A stretch of DNA of 64,000 nt from Zhouia spongiae (GTDB taxonomy: Bacteria > Bacteroidota > Bacteroidia > Flavobacteriales > Flavobacteriaceae). The position numbers and the translations under genes were made by a program. Shown here piece after piece: positions 35,508 to 45,140 of this stretch. Where the stretch lies: positions 1,240,001 to 1,304,000 of the forward strand of contig NZ_CP094326.1 of the NCBI RefSeq assembly GCF_022760175.1. The letters are read 5' to 3'. Each line of letters begins with the position of its first letter. Position 1 is the stretch's first letter. A model generated the notes under the pieces. The model searched no databases, was not told where the DNA came from, and was given only the letters and a program-made list of their open reading frames with translations.

Positions 35508-37037
35508 TTATAAATTAAACTTTATGCCTTGGGCTAGCGGTAATTCAGTACCGTAGTTCACCGTACAGGTCTGTCTTCTCATATAAGCTTTCCAGGCATC
35601 AGAACCACTTTCTCTGCCACCACCGGTTTCTTTTTCACCTCCAAAGGCTCCTCCGATTTCTGCTCCGGAAGTCCCGATATTTACATTGGCAATACCACAG
35701 TCTGATCCTTTTGCGGATAAGAAAGTTTCGGCTTCTCTGATATTTAATGTGAAAATAGCCGATGACAGCCCTTGAGGAACTTCATTTTGTATACTGATTG
35801 CTTCCTCAAGCGTTCGATACTTCATTAAATAGAGAATCGGTGCAAAGGTCTCGTGCTTTACAATTTCCATATCTCTTGAGGCTTCAATAATGGCAGGCTC
35901 TACATAGCATCCGGATCGATACATGTCCCCTTCCAGTACATTCCCACCTGTGCATATTTTTCCCCCCTGTTCCCGGGCAATCTGTATAGTGTTTTGATAG
36001 TTTCTAACAGCATCGGTATCAATAAGCGGACCTACGTGATTATTTTCATCAAGAGGATTCCCGATGCGGATTTGCCGGTAAGCATCAACCAGTTTATCTC
36101 TTAAGGTATTGTATTGGCTTTCATGAATAAGAAGTCGCCTTGTACTGGTACAGCGTTGACCGGCGGTGCCGACTGCTCCGAAAACAATGGCAGGAATAGC
36201 CTGAGTAAGATCGGCATGTTCTGTTATTACGATGGCATTGTTTCCCCCCAATTCCAGGATAGTTTTTCCTAATCGTCCGGCTACGGTTTCCGCTACATTT
36301 TTTCCCATTCGGGTAGATCCTGTTGCAGAAACTAAACTGATATTGGTATCGGAGGCCATTAATTTACCAATAGAACGATCACCTATAATTACACTGGAAA
36401 CCCCTTCGGGTAAATCATTACGTTCTAGAACTCTCTTAAAAATTTCCTGACAAGCAATTGCCGAGAAAGGAGTTTTTTCAGAAGGTTTCCAGATGCAGAC
36501 ATTTCCACAGATCCAGGCAAGTGCTGTATTCCAGCTCCAAACAGCTACGGGAAAATTAAAGGCAGATATAATACCAACGATACCCAGCGGATGCCATTGC
36601 TCGAACATTCTGTGGTTAGGGCGTTCTGAATGTATTTGCAAGCCGTAGAGTTGGCGCGAGAGCCCTACGGCAAAATCGCAGATATCAATCATTTCCTGAA
36701 CCTCTCCATAGCCCTCCTGTAAACTTTTTCCCATTTCATAACTTACCAGTTTACCCAGGTTTTCTTTTTCTTTTCGAAGCTCTTCTCCGTACTGGCGTAC
36801 AATTTCACCACGTTGAGGTGCTGTTAGCGATCGCCATACAGGGAAAGCCTCTTTGGCCTTGGTAACGACAGTTTGATAATCTGATGCTTCAGCAAGGTTA
36901 ACAGTACCGATAAGGCTCCCGTCCGTTGGAGAAGAAATCTGAATGGTTTTCCCGTTGCTGATTTGCTCTGTAACACCGGTACTGAAACTGTAATATGGTT
37001 GATGTATATTTAAATTTGTTAATATGTTGTTGTTCAT
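35508..37037 (-). CDS. ALDH7-type dehydrogenase (2-aminoadipate semialdehyde/piperideine-6-carboxylate type)
   Basis: 509 residues, cytosolic. The cofactor and active-site motifs are intact: IISAFNFPVAVWSWN, WKPSEKTPFSA, ATGSTRMGKNVAET, LELGGNNAIV (general base), GTAGQRCTSTRRLL (catalytic cysteine), FGGEKETGGGRESGSDAWK. These resemble the ALDH7A1/AmaB group, which oxidises 2-aminoadipate semialdehyde (in equilibrium with its cyclic imine) to 2-aminoadipate in lysine catabolism. The DUF1338 gene lies only 3 bases upstream in the same strand, and DUF1338 proteins act on 2-oxoadipate, so the two form a lysine-degradation pair. The family call is firm; the substrate is inferred. Confidence 0.85.
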   Translation of the reverse strand: MNNNILTNLNIHQPYYSFSTGVTEQISNGKTIQISSPTDGSLIGTVNLAEASDYQTVVTKAKEAFPVWRSLTAPQRGEIVRQYGEELRKEKENLGKLVSYEMGKSLQEGYGEVQEMIDICDFAVGLSRQLYGLQIHSERPNHRMFEQWHPLGIVGIISAFNFPVAVWSWNTALAWICGNVCIWKPSEKTPFSAIACQEIFKRVLERNDLPEGVSSVIIGDRSIGKLMASDTNISLVSATGSTRMGKNVAETVAGRLGKTILELGGNNAIVITEHADLTQAIPAIVFGAVGTAGQRCTSTRRLLIHESQYNTLRDKLVDAYRQIRIGNPLDENNHVGPLIDTDAVRNYQNTIQIAREQGGKICTGGNVLEGDMYRSGCYVEPAIIEASRDMEIVKHETFAPILYLMKYRTLEEAISIQNEVPQGLSSAIFTLNIREAETFLSAKGSDCGIANVNIGTSGAEIGGAFGGEKETGGGRESGSDAWKAYMRRQTCTVNYGTELPLAQGIKFNL

Positions 37038-37040
37038 TTT

Positions 37041-37937
37041 CTAAATTTTGGTTTGTTCATTGTAGGTGCTTTCGAAAATTTTATCGGCATTGGCCGATTC
37101 GAAACCATCTCTTCTGTGTTTGCGTCTGACATCCAGAGGATCCAAATGTTGATATTCCGGTAAAACCAGGCGTTCGGCAAATTCTACATAACTGCCTGAG
37201 ATTTTCATTTTCTGACCGTTAGCAAATGTGGCCTCGATAACTTCTGCCACAGAACTACTCTGTTTTAGAAGGCCGTCGTTACTTATTTTTATTTTTCCCC
37301 CGGCCGTATTAAGGGTGATGCCGATATTTTCCAGGAAAGCATTAAACTTTTCAATAGTGTTATATTCTTCAGGAAACTCGTGAACACTGAGGGTGTAATG
37401 GTTTAAATAATATCTGTTGTAAATAACCCAGGCAGCATATTCGCTTTCATTGCCCAAAGCTTTATAATCTTCTATGCTTGGTAATTTCCAGAGAGGTTTA
37501 TAGAAGAAATCGCCAACAGCTTTCGGATCATCCAAATCGATTTTGTCTAACGGATCATTAATAATGGGATCGGTATATGAACTGATAACATCCTGTGTTG
37601 TTTTTGACAGGTCTCCGACCCTTAGTTCGCTAATGAAGATTCTCGGATAATGTTCTTTTGGAGGGGCATACCAATGGGCGTTTAGCTTTTTTTCTTCAAA
37701 AAAATAGTAATCGCGTTTCTCGTATCCGTAATGAAGGAATATTTTTTCAAAGGACGCGATCCCCAGGTTTGGAACACCTAAAGTTCTGAAAGCAATATGG
37801 TCATTTACAATATCGTTTTCAGAAGCAATAACTCCTTTTTCAATCATTGCTTTGTTTATTTTAGACACATCTGGAACGCTGTCTAAATAGGGGTCAAAAA
37901 GGGCCTTGAAAATCCGGTCTAGCTTGTTTTGTAACAT
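37041..37937 (-). CDS. DUF1338 (2-oxoadipate dioxygenase/decarboxylase-like) protein
   Basis: 298 residues from the ATG at 37937; a longer frame begins 26 codons upstream but its extra residues are not family-like. The candidate 2-His-1-Glu Fe(II) site is visible: H47 (NDHIAFRT), a histidine in the NHYTLSVHEF segment, and a glutamate in SYVEFAERL. The Pseudomonas enzyme HglS converts 2-oxoadipate to 2-hydroxyglutarate using oxygen. This copy is shorter than the about 450-residue proteobacterial enzymes. It lies upstream of the ALDH7-type gene (3 bases apart) and downstream of SusD. Confidence 0.8.
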   Translation of the reverse strand: MLQNKLDRIFKALFDPYLDSVPDVSKINKAMIEKGVIASENDIVNDHIAFRTLGVPNLGIASFEKIFLHYGYEKRDYYFFEEKKLNAHWYAPPKEHYPRIFISELRVGDLSKTTQDVISSYTDPIINDPLDKIDLDDPKAVGDFFYKPLWKLPSIEDYKALGNESEYAAWVIYNRYYLNHYTLSVHEFPEEYNTIEKFNAFLENIGITLNTAGGKIKISNDGLLKQSSSVAEVIEATFANGQKMKISGSYVEFAERLVLPEYQHLDPLDVRRKHRRDGFESANADKIFESTYNEQTKI

Positions 37938-37984
37938 TTTTATAGTGTTTGTGTTGTTTTTATAACAAGGCGAATTTAAACAAA

Positions 37985-38006
37985 ACACCCGAAATATTCC
38001 GGGTGT
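37985..38006 (-). terminator. Intrinsic terminator after SusD
   Basis: ACACCCG (37985-37991) pairs with CGGGTGT (38000-38006). On the minus strand the hairpin is followed by TTTTGTTT. It should end the SusC/SusD transcript before the DUF1338 gene, although partial read-through is possible. Confidence 0.65.
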
Positions 38007-38042
38007 ATTTGTCAACTTAGCTAACTATTAAAAAGGTCAATA

Positions 38043-39590
38043 CTAATTAACTTCCGGATTTGCCTGAATTTCTGTTAAAGGAACCGGGAAATACGAATGT
38101 TTATCAGCACTGAATCCTGTTCTTCCGGCCGCCTGCATTGCTTCGTCCAGTTTTCCCCATCTTCGCAGATCAAAGAATCTGGTAGATTCCAGGGTGAGTT
38201 CCATGGTGCGTTCATGCATGATTTGGGTGCGGACTTCTGCTTGTGTAGTAGCAGAGACAGCAGGCATATTTCCATGAATATCCCTGATGTTATTGATGAT
38301 ATTAACGGCCTCGGCAGTATTTCCCGTTTCGTTCAGCGACTCGGCATACATCAATAAAACATCAGCATAGCGCATTAATACAACATTAAGGCCGATATAA
38401 CTGTTGTTCCAGACATAATTAGGGAGCCATTTCCTGAAATAGGCAGCGTTATCCTTGGCGTCTGCAGATCCATAAGTATCGGCCACCAGCACATCCCATG
38501 TGTATCCTTGCATCTCATTGGTATCTGTATTGTTGTAATAAGGGTCTTTAAAATACAAGGTGCCATATAACCTGTTGTCGTATAAACCGTTATTGGCAAT
38601 TTGCCCTTCTTTTTTCATTTCGTTAACCAAAGCATAAGAAGCTTCCAGGCCTCCCCAGCCTCCGATACACCAATCACCGATAAAGGCATGTAGCCTGGTG
38701 GCATTCCATGAAGTCGCGTCACCACTTTTGAATTGAAGTTCAAAAACAGACTCCTGATTGTTTTCATTTTCTCCGTTGAAAATGCTTAAGAAGTCCGGTT
38801 CCAGCTGATAGGTTCCGGCATCTACAATTTGCTTAAAAGCGGCGGCTGCATTCGAAAAATCGTCGGCTGTTGATGAGGTTGGGTCTCCTGCCTTGTATAA
38901 GTAAGCTTTACCAAGGTATGCTAAAGCAGCGCCTTTGGTCGCTCTTCCCAGATCTTCCGATGCAAGGGTTTCAGGTAACATATTTGCTGCAGTACTGAAA
39001 TCGTTTAAAATTAATTCCCATACTTCCTGTCTTGTTGCCAGGGGCTTATCGATGTTATCAAGAGTTACCATGGCATCCCTTAATACAATTTGTTCGTACA
39101 GAGAAAGTAATTTGAAGTGATAATATCCCCTTAAAAAAGTAGCTTCCCCGACAATACGTTTTTTATCTGCATCGGAGATTTGTCCTGATGTCATCCCGCT
39201 TACATTAGTAATCACCTGATTTGCAAAATTCAGGCCCTTATAATTGGTAGACCACAATACATTAAGAAAGGTATGGGCATTGTCATAAGTAAAATTGAAT
39301 ATAGACATCCAGTGTGCATAATTACTGGCATCCGGCCCCGGTAAAGCATAATCAGACCTGAAATACTCAACAACAGGGCGCCCTTCCTGCCATCCGTCCC
39401 AGAAATTACTTCTCGATTCCAATTCGGAATATGCGGCAACCAAACCGGCCTCGGCATCATTCACATCTCTCCAGTACACATCAGAGGTTAAACTGTCCGG
39501 AGGGGATTGATTCAAAAACTCTTTGTCATCGCAGGAAATCATACCCAGCAATACAATTGTTAATAAATAGAACTTATATATAGATTTCAT
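38043..39590 (-). CDS. RagB/SusD-family surface lipoprotein
   Basis: 515 residues with lipobox MISCDDKEF near residue 20 and the canonical SusD start (LNQSPPDSLTSDVYWRDVND). The scaffold carries TPR-like helices; the C-terminal part (LMYAESLNETGNTAEAVNII, ERTMELTLESTRFFDLRRWG) is the usual RagB/SusD region. It is the lid of the SusC barrel encoded 13 bases upstream. The locus is on the minus strand with FecR and sigma genes further upstream. Confidence 0.94.
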   Translation of the reverse strand: MKSIYKFYLLTIVLLGMISCDDKEFLNQSPPDSLTSDVYWRDVNDAEAGLVAAYSELESRSNFWDGWQEGRPVVEYFRSDYALPGPDASNYAHWMSIFNFTYDNAHTFLNVLWSTNYKGLNFANQVITNVSGMTSGQISDADKKRIVGEATFLRGYYHFKLLSLYEQIVLRDAMVTLDNIDKPLATRQEVWELILNDFSTAANMLPETLASEDLGRATKGAALAYLGKAYLYKAGDPTSSTADDFSNAAAAFKQIVDAGTYQLEPDFLSIFNGENENNQESVFELQFKSGDATSWNATRLHAFIGDWCIGGWGGLEASYALVNEMKKEGQIANNGLYDNRLYGTLYFKDPYYNNTDTNEMQGYTWDVLVADTYGSADAKDNAAYFRKWLPNYVWNNSYIGLNVVLMRYADVLLMYAESLNETGNTAEAVNIINNIRDIHGNMPAVSATTQAEVRTQIMHERTMELTLESTRFFDLRRWGKLDEAMQAAGRTGFSADKHSYFPVPLTEIQANPEVN

Positions 39591-39603
39591 AATATTTCAG
39601 AAT

Positions 39604-42600
39604 TTAAAATTGTAATTGAACACCCAAAATGAACGATTTGCTTCTTGGATATAAACTTCTGTCGATACCTCTCGATAAAATGTTTCCTCCGACTTCCGGA
39701 TCCAAACCATCGTAATTACTAAATGTAAAAAGGTTTTGTCCGGTTACATAGAGCCTGGCTTTATCAACCATAATAGCATTTAGAACCTTTTGAGGTATTG
39801 AATATCCCAACTGAATGGTTTTGATCCTTAGGTAGTCACCATCATGTAAAAATCTGGTAGAAGCCCTGTTGTTACCATTCGGGTCTCCTAAAACAGCTCT
39901 TGGAATACTGGTATCGGTGTTAGATGGGGTCCATGCATTTAAGGTTTCACTTCTGAAGTTACGGCCGCTATCCATTCCCAGCATTTCAAAACTGTTTCCG
40001 TTGTAGACTTTGTTTCCTCCGACTCCCTGAAAGAATATATTGAAATCGAAGTTCTTATAACCGGCGTTCAGGTTTAAGCTGTATTCGAATTTAGGAATGG
40101 CAGTTCCCTGGTAAACAGCATCGCTATCGTCAATAGTACCATCGTTATTCTGGTCGATAAAACGAATATCGCCCGGTTGCGCATCCGGCTGGATCGGAGT
40201 TCCGTTCAGGTTATGGGCATCAATTTCCGCCTGATTCTGGAAAATGCCATCAGCCACAGGTAAAAAGAAAGCTCCGGGCTCGTGCCCTACTTTGGTCTGG
40301 TTAACAAAATGGTCAGATCCGAATTTAAGACCTACACCGTACAGCACCTGATTTTGGTCGCTTAGTTTTGTCACTTCACTATTAATAGTAGTAAAGGTAG
40401 CATAAGCACCATACTTAAAGGCATGTTCTTTATTGTCGTATCCGAGTTCGAATTCCAGGCCACTGTTTTCAAATTCTCCGACATTAACTACCGGACTTAA
40501 GATACCGGCAGATGGCTGTATTACTTTTGTAATCAATAAACTTTCTGTAGCGCTTTTGTAGTAATTGATGGCTCCCTGCAGTTTATCTCCCAAACTTCTG
40601 AAATCTATACCAATGTTGGCAGAGGTATTGGTTTCCCATTTTAAATAATCATTTTGCAGTTCTCTTGCAATACTTCCCTGATGAGAGGTTTGCGGGTTTC
40701 CGAACACATAACCTCCGTCGTCCTGACTCTTACCGGATGCAATCAATGCAACAAAATCATAATACCCCAGGGCTGAATCATTACCTGACTGTCCCCAGCT
40801 ATAGCGCGCCTTTAAGAAATCGAAGATATCCTGGTTTTTCATAAAGTTTTCCTCGCTTATTTTCCACCCTAATGCAAAAGAAGGGAAGTAGCCGTATTGG
40901 TTCTTTTTACCGAATTTGGAACTACCGTCCCTACGGATACTGGCTTGCACCAAATAACGATCTTTCAATGCATAATTAACACGTCCGAATTGTGAGGCTA
41001 ATCTATATTCTGCATTGGTTCCGGAAGCAGAATACGTTCCGTCGGAAAATGCATTTAATGTATTAAAAGAAGGATCCAATATATCGGCAGGCACTTTCAT
41101 CTCGTTACCATCTTCATCTTTTTCTATTTTATAGCCTTCCGCCTGGGCATAGGTAGTTCTGTACGGTTCTCTAATTCGCTGGTACCCGGCCAATAGACCA
41201 ACAGAATGATCTTTTACGGTAAAGTCATAAGTCAGAAAGAACTCCTGGTTAATTCTTCTCGACTCACTATTCTGTTCAGAGATGAAAGCAAATTCCCGGC
41301 CTTCTTCCTGTACATCCCTGGCTCTGAAAGGTCTGTTAAAATTAAAACCATAAGTGTTCGTATTCGAAACAGATAAATTGGCTTTTGCGGTTAATCCTTC
41401 TATAATTTCATAGCTCAATCCGATATTTCCTAAAAAGTATTTGGATTTGGCGTAGCTGTTTAAGTAAAAATCTTCAGCTATCGGGTTTCTGTGATCGGGA
41501 ATATCTCCGTCTCTGTATCCATATCCCGATTGCTTGTTTTCGTCATAGACAGGGATCAGGGGGGATATCTGGTATGTTTCACGTAAAGAGAATTTATAAT
41601 TTTCCCTGTACGTTTCACTATAGTTCAGGTTGGTGTTTATCTTTAATTTTCCTTTGGTTACCCCGATATTAGCTGTAAGCCCTTTTTTTGTGAATTCGGA
41701 CCCTATTAAAAGTCCGTTCTCATCAGCATAATTTCCGCCAATGCTATAGTTGATATTGTCGGAAGCCCCGCTTATCCTGGCATTGAAAACGTGCAAGGCG
41801 CCGTCTCTGTGCGTAGCATCTATCCAGTCGGTATTTACTGCAGGAGGATTGGTGATATATTGTGGCAATGCAGCCCCGGCATTTTCATACATTTGCCGGT
41901 GTACACTTACATAACCCTCCGCATCCAGAAGCTTCATCTTTTCACTCGGACTATTGATACTGTATGAAGAATTGATCTCGATTCTCGGTTTTCCGGATTT
42001 TCCTTTTTTAGTAGTGATAATAATAACGCCATTGGCTGCTTTGGTTCCGTAAATGGCCCCTGAAGCAGCGTCTTTCAGAACTTCCATGGAGGCAATATTA
42101 TTAGGGTCTATATAATAAGGATCTGCCTGAACCCCATCGACTATGTACAAGGGTTGATTATTCCCAAAAGAACCAAACCCCCTGATAGTAACATCTGCGG
42201 TAGAACCCGGACTTCCCGATGAAGTTACGTTAACTCCGGAAACCCTTCCTTGCAATGCATCCGTCGGACTGGTGGTTACCACCTGGGTCAGATCTTCACT
42301 TTTTACAGTGCTGATAGCTCCTGTTACATCGCTTTTCTTTTGAGTTCCATAACCCACCACAACAATTTCATCCAGGCTTTGTGCGTCTTCTTCAAGAGAG
42401 ATATCAATAACGGTTGAAGAGCCGATGGCCACTTCTTGCGTTTTAAAACCCAAGAACCGGAATATGAGGATCGTATTGTTATCAGGAACTTGTAGCGAGT
42501 ATTTACCGTCAAAATCAGTTTGCGTTCCTACAGATTCATTCCCTTTAACGGATACCGTCGCTCCGGGTAAAGGGGCTCCTGTATTATCGGTTACCTGACC

Positions 42601-43005
42601 GGAAATAATGAGTTGAGGCCTAATAGCACTCGTAAAGGACTTTTTTTCTAAAAGGATAGCTCCGTTCGAGGTAAAGGAATAATTAAAATTTCCGTAAGAC
42701 AAACTCTTTTCCAGAAGAGTTTGTGTTTTAATCGTTCCCTTTTTAACCGTTACTTTAGGTGCATTCTTAAACAGATCAGACCTGTAAATAAAAGTATGTT
42801 CAGTCTGATTCTTAATAAGGTCAAAGACCTCTTCGACGGTAAGTTTCGAATCGGCTTTGATAATGATCTTTGAATTCTGAGAAAAACCTGCTTTAGTACT
42901 AAAAGCAAAAGTCGTTAAACAACATAAGAAAATAAATGCTCTCATCATGTTCATTAAAATGTTTTCCCCATATCGCATAAGGAATTCGTTAAATTTAGAT
43001 TTCAT
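39604..43005 (-). CDS. SusC/RagA-type TonB-dependent transporter with STN signalling domain
   Basis: 1133 residues: N-terminal signal region (to about 42, including AFIFLCCLTTFAFSTKAG), STN domain at about 46-118 (LTVEEVFDLIKNQTEHTFIY), beta-sandwich domain at about 130-205 (ISGQVTDNTGAPLPGATVSV), TonB-box signature DEIVVVGYGTQKKSDVTGAI, plug (NNQPLYIVDGVQADP, LKDAASGAIYGTKAANGVII) and barrel ending in LGVQLQF. It is the outer-membrane importer for an unknown nutrient. The STN domain and the FecR/sigma genes upstream show transport-coupled signalling. Confidence 0.95.
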   Translation of the reverse strand: MKSKFNEFLMRYGENILMNMMRAFIFLCCLTTFAFSTKAGFSQNSKIIIKADSKLTVEEVFDLIKNQTEHTFIYRSDLFKNAPKVTVKKGTIKTQTLLEKSLSYGNFNYSFTSNGAILLEKKSFTSAIRPQLIISGQVTDNTGAPLPGATVSVKGNESVGTQTDFDGKYSLQVPDNNTILIFRFLGFKTQEVAIGSSTVIDISLEEDAQSLDEIVVVGYGTQKKSDVTGAISTVKSEDLTQVVTTSPTDALQGRVSGVNVTSSGSPGSTADVTIRGFGSFGNNQPLYIVDGVQADPYYIDPNNIASMEVLKDAASGAIYGTKAANGVIIITTKKGKSGKPRIEINSSYSINSPSEKMKLLDAEGYVSVHRQMYENAGAALPQYITNPPAVNTDWIDATHRDGALHVFNARISGASDNINYSIGGNYADENGLLIGSEFTKKGLTANIGVTKGKLKINTNLNYSETYRENYKFSLRETYQISPLIPVYDENKQSGYGYRDGDIPDHRNPIAEDFYLNSYAKSKYFLGNIGLSYEIIEGLTAKANLSVSNTNTYGFNFNRPFRARDVQEEGREFAFISEQNSESRRINQEFFLTYDFTVKDHSVGLLAGYQRIREPYRTTYAQAEGYKIEKDEDGNEMKVPADILDPSFNTLNAFSDGTYSASGTNAEYRLASQFGRVNYALKDRYLVQASIRRDGSSKFGKKNQYGYFPSFALGWKISEENFMKNQDIFDFLKARYSWGQSGNDSALGYYDFVALIASGKSQDDGGYVFGNPQTSHQGSIARELQNDYLKWETNTSANIGIDFRSLGDKLQGAINYYKSATESLLITKVIQPSAGILSPVVNVGEFENSGLEFELGYDNKEHAFKYGAYATFTTINSEVTKLSDQNQVLYGVGLKFGSDHFVNQTKVGHEPGAFFLPVADGIFQNQAEIDAHNLNGTPIQPDAQPGDIRFIDQNNDGTIDDSDAVYQGTAIPKFEYSLNLNAGYKNFDFNIFFQGVGGNKVYNGNSFEMLGMDSGRNFRSETLNAWTPSNTDTSIPRAVLGDPNGNNRASTRFLHDGDYLRIKTIQLGYSIPQKVLNAIMVDKARLYVTGQNLFTFSNYDGLDPEVGGNILSRGIDRSLYPRSKSFILGVQLQF

Positions 43006-43054
43006 AAATTTACGCGTTAGTTAGTTAAATACTTATTTAATTGATTAATCTCAC

Positions 43055-43096
43055 GGGGATGGAGATTTAAATTGTCCAGGTCTAAACTCCATTCCC
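43055..43096 (-). promoter_or_regulatory. Hairpin between fecR and susC
   Basis: GGGGATGGAG (43055-43064) pairs with CTCCATTCCC (43087-43096) with one G-T pair. It lies in the 100-bp gap between the FecR and SusC genes and may limit read-through or protect the 5' end of a processed SusC message. Confidence 0.5.
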
Positions 43097-43106
43097 TTTT
43101 CTATGG

Positions 43107-44231
43107 TTACTTCATAATGATTTTGTTTTCTATTTTTTCAAATTTTGCTTCATTCGTGTTTTCTATGATTAAAAGAATATTTTCCAGGTGTTGGTTTTTG
43201 TTGAAAACACCATTAAATTTGGTTCTTCCTGCTTCAGTGTTTTCAATTTCAATAGCTACATTATACCACCTCGACAGCTGTAACATGATTTCTTCTAAAG
43301 TCTTGTTTTTAAAACTAAACAGTCCTTCTTTCCATGAAATTTCATCCTGGATGTCTACAGGGGAAATTTGAATAGTGTGTGTGGCCAGGTTAAGTTTTGA
43401 CTGATTTCCGGGAGTTAGTTCTTTTATTAGATCCTGATGTCCGACAGTTACCTTTCCTTCTACCAGCGTGGTGGCTATATAGGAATCACTTTTGTAGGCT
43501 CTGACGTTGAATTCTGTTCCGAGAACTTCAATGTTTTGATTTTGGGATGTAACTAAAAATGTTGAGCCGTTATGTTGAGAGCCGGGAGATACATCGAAGT
43601 ATGCTTCTCCATAAACCAATTCGACTTTTCTGGGTTTCCCTTTGATAAAGTTTACCGGATATTTGAGTTCTGTTTCCGAATTAAGCCAGACTTTGGTTCC
43701 GTCGGCAAGCGTTATAAAAAACTGTCCTCCTCTGGGAATTGTTAATGTATTATATGTAATTACAGGTTCAGGAGTGCCTGCGGGGTCATAAACAAGTTCA
43801 CTACCGTTGCTCGATGCATTATTGCTTTTATAACTCGAGCCTTTTTCCAAAGCAACACGGGTACCGTCATCAAGCGTGAGAACGGCTTTGTCCGTGCCTA
43901 TTTTTATCTGGCTTTCAGTTTTGGTAACAGGAACCGATGTTTCTATGTTTTCTTTTTGAACAAAGAAAGGAATCGCTATTATAGCGGCTATAACAGCCGC
44001 TGCAGCAACGGCGGTATAGCGCAAAAGTGTTTTTCTTCCGGTAAGTCTTGGGATTATTTTATGGTAGGCTTTCTCTACATCGATCTTACCGGGGGGCTTT
44101 CTGTAATTTTCAGAAACATTTTTAAAGTATGATCTATGTTTCTCAGATTCGGCATACCATCTGTCAAATTCAACCTGCTCTTCAGCAGTAAGCTCATTAT
44201 GAATTTTTTTTATGATGAGTTTAAACTCCAT
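43107..44231 (-). CDS. FecR-type anti-sigma factor
   Basis: 374 residues. N-terminal cytoplasmic sigma-binding part (1-60; EQVEFDRWYAESEKHRSYFK); membrane helix at about 63-85 (TAVAAAAVIAAIIAIPFFV); periplasmic FecR domain (TIPRGGQFFITLADGTKVWL, KVELVYGEAYFDVSPGS, VLGTEFNVRAYKSD); C-terminal DUF4974-like domain (KTLEEIMLQLSRWYNVAIEI). It should repress the sigma factor encoded 109 bases upstream until the STN domain of the downstream SusC signals. Confidence 0.94.
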   Translation of the reverse strand: MEFKLIIKKIHNELTAEEQVEFDRWYAESEKHRSYFKNVSENYRKPPGKIDVEKAYHKIIPRLTGRKTLLRYTAVAAAAVIAAIIAIPFFVQKENIETSVPVTKTESQIKIGTDKAVLTLDDGTRVALEKGSSYKSNNASSNGSELVYDPAGTPEPVITYNTLTIPRGGQFFITLADGTKVWLNSETELKYPVNFIKGKPRKVELVYGEAYFDVSPGSQHNGSTFLVTSQNQNIEVLGTEFNVRAYKSDSYIATTLVEGKVTVGHQDLIKELTPGNQSKLNLATHTIQISPVDIQDEISWKEGLFSFKNKTLEEIMLQLSRWYNVAIEIENTEAGRTKFNGVFNKNQHLENILLIIENTNEAKFEKIENKIIMK

Positions 44232-44340
44232 GAATGTCTTTTTTGTATACTATTTGTCCTTATGACAACACAATGATAAAAAAGGGTGACAAAAATTGAT
44301 AAAAAAACAAAAAAAATGTAAAAAAACTGATATGTGGCTG

Positions 44341-44907
44341 TTAGTGAAAGCTTTGTAACAGGAGGATCAAAAGAGGTGTAATGGAAGCTGAAATCTTGGT
44401 CTTGGCTCTTTTTAATTGTGTTTTTACCGTATTGACAGATATCCCAAGTTCATCCGCAATTTCACTGTATTTATAATTACTTATAAAACGCAAACGAACG
44501 ATCTCCTGCATTTTAAAAGGCAATTCTGTGATTACCTTCTGAAGCTGAACCTGGATGATTTGTCTGTCGTGCTGTGAGAATGCATCCAGATCATGGTTGC
44601 CTATTATAACGGTATTTAGGTCGAGAATGTGTAAGGAGTCCCGAACTTTGATCGATTTCAGATAGTTGAGGCATCTGTTGCGGATCATAACATACATATA
44701 CGATTTAATAGAATCCCTTATATGCAGATTTTCTGCCTGCTCCCATAAATAAATGAATGCTTCCTGAACAATATCTTCACTTGAGTTTTTATCAAAGAGG
44801 TATCCGTTGGCATAAACAACCAATTCTTCATAGAGATCACTGAATAGTTTCTTAAAAACCTTCTGATTCTTTTTCTTTATTTCGGTTAAAATGAATCGTT
44901 GACTCAA
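44341..44907 (-). CDS. ECF RNA polymerase sigma factor (Bacteroidota type)
   Basis: 188 residues. Region 2 at about 20-90 (SEDIVQEAFIYLWEQAENLH, SIKSYMYVMIRNRCLNYLKS), region 4 at about 125-180 (ITELPFKMQEIVRLRFISNY, KYSEIADELGISVNTVKTQL). It partners with the FecR-type protein next to it and is expected to switch on the SusC/SusD genes. The start is an ATG at 44907; no consensus promoter is clear. Confidence 0.93.
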   Translation of the reverse strand: MSQRFILTEIKKKNQKVFKKLFSDLYEELVVYANGYLFDKNSSEDIVQEAFIYLWEQAENLHIRDSIKSYMYVMIRNRCLNYLKSIKVRDSLHILDLNTVIIGNHDLDAFSQHDRQIIQVQLQKVITELPFKMQEIVRLRFISNYKYSEIADELGISVNTVKTQLKRAKTKISASITPLLILLLQSFH

Positions 44908-45140
44908 AGGAAAAAGATTGGTTACTATTAAATTCTTAAAACTCGGGATGGGTTATTGGCAAATATATTTTTTTTTGCGTAATTATTTAATTAAACTGAA
45001 AATTTCGTTTTCTTTTTGCGTAATGGTCCCGTCCAATAAGACAACAATTTTTCTTTGTTGTTACTTCATAATGATTTTATATCAGGAAGTTTTACTTCTC
45101 TTTTAGATTCTATTTAAAACAATAGAAATAATATTTTATC

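Noticed and set aside
37938-38015. Longer N-terminus of the DUF1338 protein beginning at 38015
   Set aside because: The extra 26 residues are cysteine- and asparagine-rich, run through the SusD terminator region, and do not fit the family; ATG at 37937 is preferred.
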